64,000 bases of DNA. Origin: Acidimicrobiales bacterium. GTDB taxonomy: Bacteria > Actinomycetota > Acidimicrobiia > Acidimicrobiales > Aldehydirespiratoraceae. Location of the stretch: assembly GCA_029263175.1 (NCBI GenBank), contig JAJCXZ010000076.1, forward strand, positions 1 to 64,000. Direction: 5' to 3'. The translations under genes and the position numbers were made by a program. Positions 59,890-64,000 of the stretch are shown in pieces. Position 1 is the stretch's first letter. Each line of letters opens with the position of its first letter. A model generated the notes under the pieces. It was not told the DNA's origin. It did not search any database and saw only the letters and a program-made list of their open reading frames with translations.

Positions 59890-62742
59890 TCACACGATCA
59901 GATTGACCATTCGGCCGGGGACCACGATCGTCTTGCGGAGATCCTTGCCGTCGATGTGGACGGCGACGTTTGCGTCGGCCAGTGCCGAAGCGACCACCGT
60001 GGCCTCGTCGGCATCGGCCGCGACCGTGACCCGGCCGCGGACCTTGCCGTTGACCTGCACCGGCATCTCGATCTGATCGTCGATCAACATCGCGGGATCG
60101 GCAATCGGGAACGCGGCACGGGTCACCGTGCCCTCGCGGCCGAGCATCGCCCACAACTCCTCGGCCACGTGCGGGACAAGCGGCGACAACATGGCCACCA
60201 TTGCCTCTGCGACGACGCGTGGAGTCGGTCCGTCGATCTTGGTGATCTCGTTGTTCAACTCGGTGATCTTGGCGATGGCCGTGTTGAAGCGCAGGTTGTC
60301 CATGTCGGCACGCACACCCTCGATGGTGCGATGCATCGTGCGGGCGAGGTCGTCGCTCGGACCCTCATCCACGACGACGAGCTCACCGGTGTCTTCGTCG
60401 ACGATGTTGCGCCAAACGCGCTGCAGTAGGCGCTGTGAACCGACGACCGAACGGGTCTCCCATGGGCGATCCTGATCGATTGGACCCATTGCCATCTCGT
60501 ACAGGCGAAGCGTGTCGGCACCGTAGGCCTCATACATGTCGTCGGGCGTGACGGCGTTCTTCAACGACTTGCCCATCTTGCCGTAGTTGCGTTCGACGGG
60601 CCGGCCCTCGAAGCTGAAACCCGACTGGGCGTCGCCCTCGACTTCTTCGGCCTCGACATAGATGCCGCGGCTGTCCTGGAAGGCGGCCGCCTGGATATAG
60701 CCCTGGTTGATCAACCGCTTGAAGGGCTCAGCCGTGCTGACGACGCCGAGGTCGAAGAGGACCTTGTGCCAGAACCGGCTGTAGAGCAGGTGCAGCACGG
60801 CGTGTTCGACACCGCCGACGTAGAGGTCGACGCCACCATTGGCCGTGTCGCCTCCCATCCAATACCTCTCCGCGACAGGATCGACCACGACATCGTCGCT
60901 CACCGGATCGATGTAGCGCAGGTAGTACCAGCACGAGCCGGCCCACTGCGGCATCACGTTGAGGTCGCGCTGGTAGGTCTTCATACCGTCGCCGAGATCG
61001 AGGTCGACGGTGGTCCACTCAGTCGCGCGACCCAATGGTGGTTCCGGCTCGGAGTCTTCGGCGAGCTCACGCGGCGCCCAGTCGATCAACTCCGGCAGAT
61101 TCACCGGCAACTGGTCATCGGGGACGGAGATCGGATTGCCGTCAGCGTCAAAGACGATCGGGATCGGCTCGCCCCAGTAGCGCTGTCGAGCGAACAACCA
61201 ATCGCGCAACTTGGTGGTGACCGTTCCCTCACCGGCTCCGGTCTCCTCGAGCCGAGCGATCATCGCCGACTTCGCCTCGGCGACCTCCATGCCATCGAGG
61301 AAGCCTGAGTTGATGGCGGGGCCATCGCCCGTATAGGCGTCCCCCTCGAAGTCGGCGGGAGGCTGAACGGTGCGGATGATTTCGAGGTCGAAGGCGCTGG
61401 CGAACTCCCAGTCTCGATCGTCCTGGCCCGGCACGGCCATGATCGCGCCGGTGCCGTAACCCATCAGCACATAGTCGGCGACGAAGACAGGGATCGATTC
61501 GTCGTTCACCGGATTGATCGCGTATGAGCCCGTGAAGACACCGGTCTTCGTCTTGTTCTCCTGCCGATCCATGTCGGTCATCTGTGCGGTTGCGGCGCGG
61601 TACGCCGCGACCGCTTCGGCCGGAGTGGCTGCGCCGCCGGTCCACGTGTCTCTCGTGGCCACCGGCCAGGTGTCGGCCGTCAACTCACCGACGAGCTCGT
61701 GCTCTGGCGCCAACACCATGTAGGTCGCGCCGAACAAGGTGTCAGGGCGAGTGGTGAACACCCGGATGACGGGGCCCGGGTCTGCGACGCCGCCCGCTGC
61801 GACGACAGAGAAGTCGACGTTCGCGCCCTCGGAACGGCCGATCCAGTTGCGTTGCATCGTCTTGATGCTGTCGGTCCAGTCGAGCAGGTCGAGGTCTTCG
61901 ATCAGACGGTCGGCATAGGCCGTGATCCGCATCATCCACTGCTTCAGTGGGCGCCGGAACACGGGGAAGTTTCCGCGATCGCTTCGACCCTCGGCGGTGA
62001 CCTCTTCATTCGCGAGCACCGTGCCCAGACCCGGACACCAGTTCACGGGGGCCTCGGACACATACGCCAACCGATACTCGTGCAGGACCGCACGCTGCTC
62101 GCTCAACGACAGGTCGGCCCAGGGTCGACCATCTGGGGTCGGGCGGCTGCCGTCGACGAATCCGCTCTCGAGCTCGGCGATCGGGCGAGCCCTCTGTTGA
62201 TCCTCATCGAACCAGGCGTTGAAGATCTGGCCGAAAATCCACTGAGTCCAGCGGTAGTAGGCCTCGTCAGTCGTGGCGATCGAGCGGCGATGGTCATGGC
62301 CGAGCCCCAACCGGTCGAGTTGGCGGGTCATGTTCGCGATGTTGGCTTCGGTGTTCTCACGGGGGTGGACGCCGGTCTGGCGGGCGTGCTCCTCGGCCGG
62401 CAACCCGAATGCATCGAAGCCCATGGTGTGCAGCACGTTGAAGCCCGTCATGCGCTTGAAGCGGGCGTAGACGTCGGTCGAGATGTAGCCGAGCGGGTGG
62501 CCGACGTGAAGACCCGATCCCGACGGGTACGGGAACATGTCCATGATGAAGAGCTTCGGCGCATCGGCGATGCCGAACGGATCATCACTCAGCGGACCCG
62601 AAGGATTCGGTGCGTGGTAAGTGCCCGCCTCTCGCCAGTGGGCCTGCCAACGGGTTTCGATCTCATCGGCCCGAGCAGCGTCGTAACGGTGGCTCGGGGC
62701 GTCGTCTGCGGTGTGCGCAGTAGGGGTTTCGGACACCGCCAC
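59890..62742 (-). CDS. leuS: Leucyl-tRNA synthetase
   Basis: 950-residue class I synthetase charging tRNA-Leu. The HIGH-type motif is in [18 protein letters not shown] and KMSKS reads [15 protein letters not shown]. The CP1 editing domain (about 230-430) includes the T-rich region and DDRDWEFA; the anticodon-binding and C-terminal domains end [10 protein letters not shown]-like ([15 protein letters not shown]). Start ATG 62742. It is essential and single-copy, so a useful marker for placing the organism. Confidence 0.97.
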   Translation of the reverse strand: MAVSETPTAHTADDAPSHRYDAARADEIETRWQAHWREAGTYHAPNPSGPLSDDPFGIADAPKLFIMDMFPYPSGSGLHVGHPLGYISTDVYARFKRMTGFNVLHTMGFDAFGLPAEEHARQTGVHPRENTEANIANMTRQLDRLGLGHDHRRSIATTDEAYYRWTQWIFGQIFNAWFDEDQQRARPIAELESGFVDGSRPTPDGRPWADLSLSEQRAVLHEYRLAYVSEAPVNWCPGLGTVLANEEVTAEGRSDRGNFPVFRRPLKQWMMRITAYADRLIEDLDLLDWTDSIKTMQRNWIGRSEGANVDFSVVAAGGVADPGPVIRVFTTRPDTLFGATYMVLAPEHELVGELTADTWPVATRDTWTGGAATPAEAVAAYRAATAQMTDMDRQENKTKTGVFTGSYAINPVNDESIPVFVADYVLMGYGTGAIMAVPGQDDRDWEFASAFDLEIIRTVQPPADFEGDAYTGDGPAINSGFLDGMEVAEAKSAMIARLEETGAGEGTVTTKLRDWLFARQRYWGEPIPIVFDADGNPISVPDDQLPVNLPELIDWAPRELAEDSEPEPPLGRATEWTTVDLDLGDGMKTYQRDLNVMPQWAGSCWYYLRYIDPVSDDVVVDPVAERYWMGGDTANGGVDLYVGGVEHAVLHLLYSRFWHKVLFDLGVVSTAEPFKRLINQGYIQAAAFQDSRGIYVEAEEVEGDAQSGFSFEGRPVERNYGKMGKSLKNAVTPDDMYEAYGADTLRLYEMAMGPIDQDRPWETRSVVGSQRLLQRVWRNIVDEDTGELVVVDEGPSDDLARTMHRTIEGVRADMDNLRFNTAIAKITELNNEITKIDGPTPRVVAEAMVAMLSPLVPHVAEELWAMLGREGTVTRAAFPIADPAMLIDDQIEMPVQVNGKVRGRVTVAADADEATVVASALADANVAVHIDGKDLRKTIVVPGRMVNLIV

Positions 62743-62783
62743 AGGTTACGCGAACAGGCTTCCGTTCCAGAGGAGTTTCATGA

Positions 62784-62809
62784 TACGGTACAGTTCCACG
62801 ATGCGGAAC
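62784..62809 (+). promoter_or_regulatory. Promoter -10 and inverted repeat ahead of the corrinoid gene
   Basis: TACGGT (62784-62789) is a candidate -10. GTTCC (62793-62797) and GGAAC (62805-62809) form an inverted repeat around the predicted transcript start. The leader to ATG 62883 is about 87 bases, too short for a cobalamin riboswitch. Confidence 0.3.
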
Positions 62810-62882
62810 AGCCTTGGCCGGCCGCACGCTGTGTATTTCAAGCCTTGTGTGCACACCTTCTCGAGCTTCCAGGAGTTGCCAT

Positions 62883-63581
62883 ATGTCCGACGAGATGGAT
62901 GAAGAGATCGATCTCAGTGCGTTGAGTGACGAGGATCTCACCGCCCAGATGCATGACGATCTCTATGACGGCCTCGCCGACGAGATCCACGAAGGTACGA
63001 ACATCTTGCTGGGTCGGGGCTGGAGCGCCGGCCGAGTCCTCAACGACGCCCTCGTCGAAGGTATGCGGATTGTCGGCATCGATTTCCGTGACGGCATTCT
63101 CTTTGTGCCCGAGGTCCTTCTCGCCGCCAACGCGATGAAGGCGGGCATGGCCATCCTGCGGCCAATCCTCGCCGAGACGGGAGCCGAGTCGATCGGCACC
63201 GTTGTCAACGGCACGGTGACGGGCGACATCCACGACATCGGCAAGAACCTGGGGGGGATGATGCTCGAAGGCGCCGGGTTCGAGGTTCACGACCTCGGTA
63301 TCAACACCGATGTCGACGAGTTCCTCGCTGCGCTCGATGAGCACAAGCCCGACATCCTCGGTATGTCAGCGCTGCTCACCACGACGATGCCGTACATGAA
63401 GGTCGTCATCGACACGCTCGAGGAGAAGGGTCGTCGCGACGACTACATCATCCTTGTCGGGGGCGCTCCGCTCAACGAAGAGTTCGGCGAGGCCATCGGT
63501 GCCGATGCGTACTGCCGAGACGCCGCGGTTGCGTCGGAGACCGCGTCCGCCCTTGTTCAGGCCAAGCGCGCCGCGGCGTGA
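62883..63581 (+). CDS. Corrinoid (B12-binding) protein of a methyltransferase system
   Basis: 232 residues. A helical cap (about 30-100, with GRGWSAGRVLNDALVEGMRIVG and VPEVLLAANAMKAG, quoted in part) precedes a Rossmann-type cobalamin domain. The DxHxxG ligand motif is TVTGDIHDIGKNLGG, the Ser is in DILGMSALLTTTM and the GG motif is IILVGGAPLN. It carries a methyl group between a substrate-specific methyltransferase and a downstream acceptor, as in MtbC/MttC. ATG 62883 has AGGAG upstream. No methyltransferase is inside the window; the DUF1638 gene follows at once. Confidence 0.9.
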   Translation: MSDEMDEEIDLSALSDEDLTAQMHDDLYDGLADEIHEGTNILLGRGWSAGRVLNDALVEGMRIVGIDFRDGILFVPEVLLAANAMKAGMAILRPILAETGAESIGTVVNGTVTGDIHDIGKNLGGMMLEGAGFEVHDLGINTDVDEFLAALDEHKPDILGMSALLTTTMPYMKVVIDTLEEKGRRDDYIILVGGAPLNEEFGEAIGADAYCRDAAVASETASALVQAKRAAA

Positions 63582-63591
63582 GCTGACGTTC

Positions 63592-64000
63592 GTGGACGCT
63601 CCGCAGGTGCTGATTCTGGCCTGTGGCGCCCTTGCCCGGGAGATCCGTGACATCACACGGCTACATGAACTCGACAACGTGACCCTCGACTGCCTTCCCG
63701 CGGTGCTGCACAACCGCCCCACCGAGATCCCCGACCTCGTGCGCGAACGCCTTGACCGCGATGCGCACAAGTACGACCGGATCCTGCTCGGCTACGCGGA
63801 TTGCGGCACCACCGGCGAGTTGGCCGACATCTGCCAAGAGCGCGGCATCGAGATGCTCCCCGGCGACCACTGCTACGAGTTCTTCGCCGGTGGCGATACG
63901 TGGCAGCGGATGCACCACAACGACCCGACCGCGTTCTACCTCACCGACTATCTGGCGAAGCACTTCGACCGAATCATCATGGACGGACTCGGCATCGAGG
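63592..64000 (+). CDS. DUF1638 domain protein (C-terminus cut by window edge)
   Basis: 136 codons seen, open at base 64000. QVLILACGALAREIRDI, LDCLPAVLHNRPTEIPDLV, ILLGYADCGTTGEL and MLPGDHCYEFFAGGDTWQ are the conserved DUF1638 blocks, with Cys and His that could bind metal or corrinoid. In bacteria this family is often encoded next to corrinoid methyltransferase genes, as here. GTG 63592 is the best in-frame start, ten bases after the corrinoid gene stop. Confidence 0.85.
   Translation, partial: MDAPQVLILACGALAREIRDITRLHELDNVTLDCLPAVLHNRPTEIPDLVRERLDRDAHKYDRILLGYADCGTTGELADICQERGIEMLPGDHCYEFFAGGDTWQRMHHNDPTAFYLTDYLAKHFDRIIMDGLGIE

Noticed and set aside
62743-62882. Cobalamin riboswitch before the corrinoid gene
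   Set aside because: The 140-base gap is too short after the likely promoter and shows no B12-box-like conserved segment.
1-64000. CRISPR arrays, insertion sequences, prophage, tRNA or rRNA genes
   Set aside because: I saw no regularly spaced repeats, transposase or integrase motifs, or cloverleaf/rRNA sequence in either strand by reading; gaps between genes are short and accounted for.

Overview
This is a gene-dense, high-GC stretch of an actinobacterial chromosome. A WhiB regulator, a PdtaS-type histidine kinase, DUF3107, the phosphomutase/DUF3090/SCO1664 trio, class E sortase, and F420- and mycothiol-linked redox proteins all point to Actinobacteria. A complete System I (ccmABCDEFGHI) cytochrome c maturation operon, a Septum_form lipoprotein and a DUF5317 protein suggest the Acidimicrobiia (Ilumatobacter-like) more than mycobacteria or streptomycetes; that placement is inferred. 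I saw no tRNA, rRNA, CRISPR array, insertion sequence or prophage, and no gene-free gap reaches 300 bases.

Layout. Bases 1-7375: a truncated F420-type LLM oxidoreductase, a metal-dependent hydrolase, an amidohydrolase, prolyl aminopeptidase, an M48 protease, then rhodanese, an FrhB-like F420 iron-sulfur protein and a DsbA-fold nitroreductase. The last of these has an in-frame TGA where the family has the first Cys of its CPWC active site, followed by a bSECIS-like hairpin, so it is a candidate selenoprotein and the main discovery here. Bases 7549-17538: a membrane protein, a NifS-like PLP enzyme, a lipoprotein, type-5 uracil-DNA glycosylase, the phosphomutase/DUF3090/SCO1664 operon, EtfBA, a lipid kinase, GDPD and WhiB. 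Bases 17535-29166: a ThDP enzyme, PdtaS-like kinase, DUF3107, Mrp, a SufR-like regulator, a receiver-like protein, a histidine phosphatase, Crp/Fnr, a DUF3179 lipoprotein and an M3 oligopeptidase.

Bases 38114-29167 (minus strand) form one overlapping operon: ccmA-B-C-D-E-F-G-H-I. It ends in an unusual protein joining a YceI-like domain, a c-type heme site and a copper-monooxygenase-like domain, a plausible client of the heme machinery encoded upstream. Bases 38228-50802 hold sortase, envelope lipoproteins, TetR, NUDIX, thioesterase, a lytic transglycosylase, an amino acid decarboxylase, a YcaQ-type glycosylase, a HAD phosphatase and an MFS carrier. Bases 54021-50819 are a MarR-thiolase-SDR-enoyl-CoA hydratase beta-oxidation operon with a palindromic operator at its start. 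Bases 59046-54121 encode a 1641-residue SARP/pseudokinase/STAND ATPase/beta-propeller protein, divergent from a secreted HExxH protein. LeuS, a corrinoid protein and a truncated DUF1638 protein close the window.

Many genes show a TANNNT hexamer exactly 6-7 bases before the start codon, so leaderless transcription appears to be a major mode of expression in this organism.
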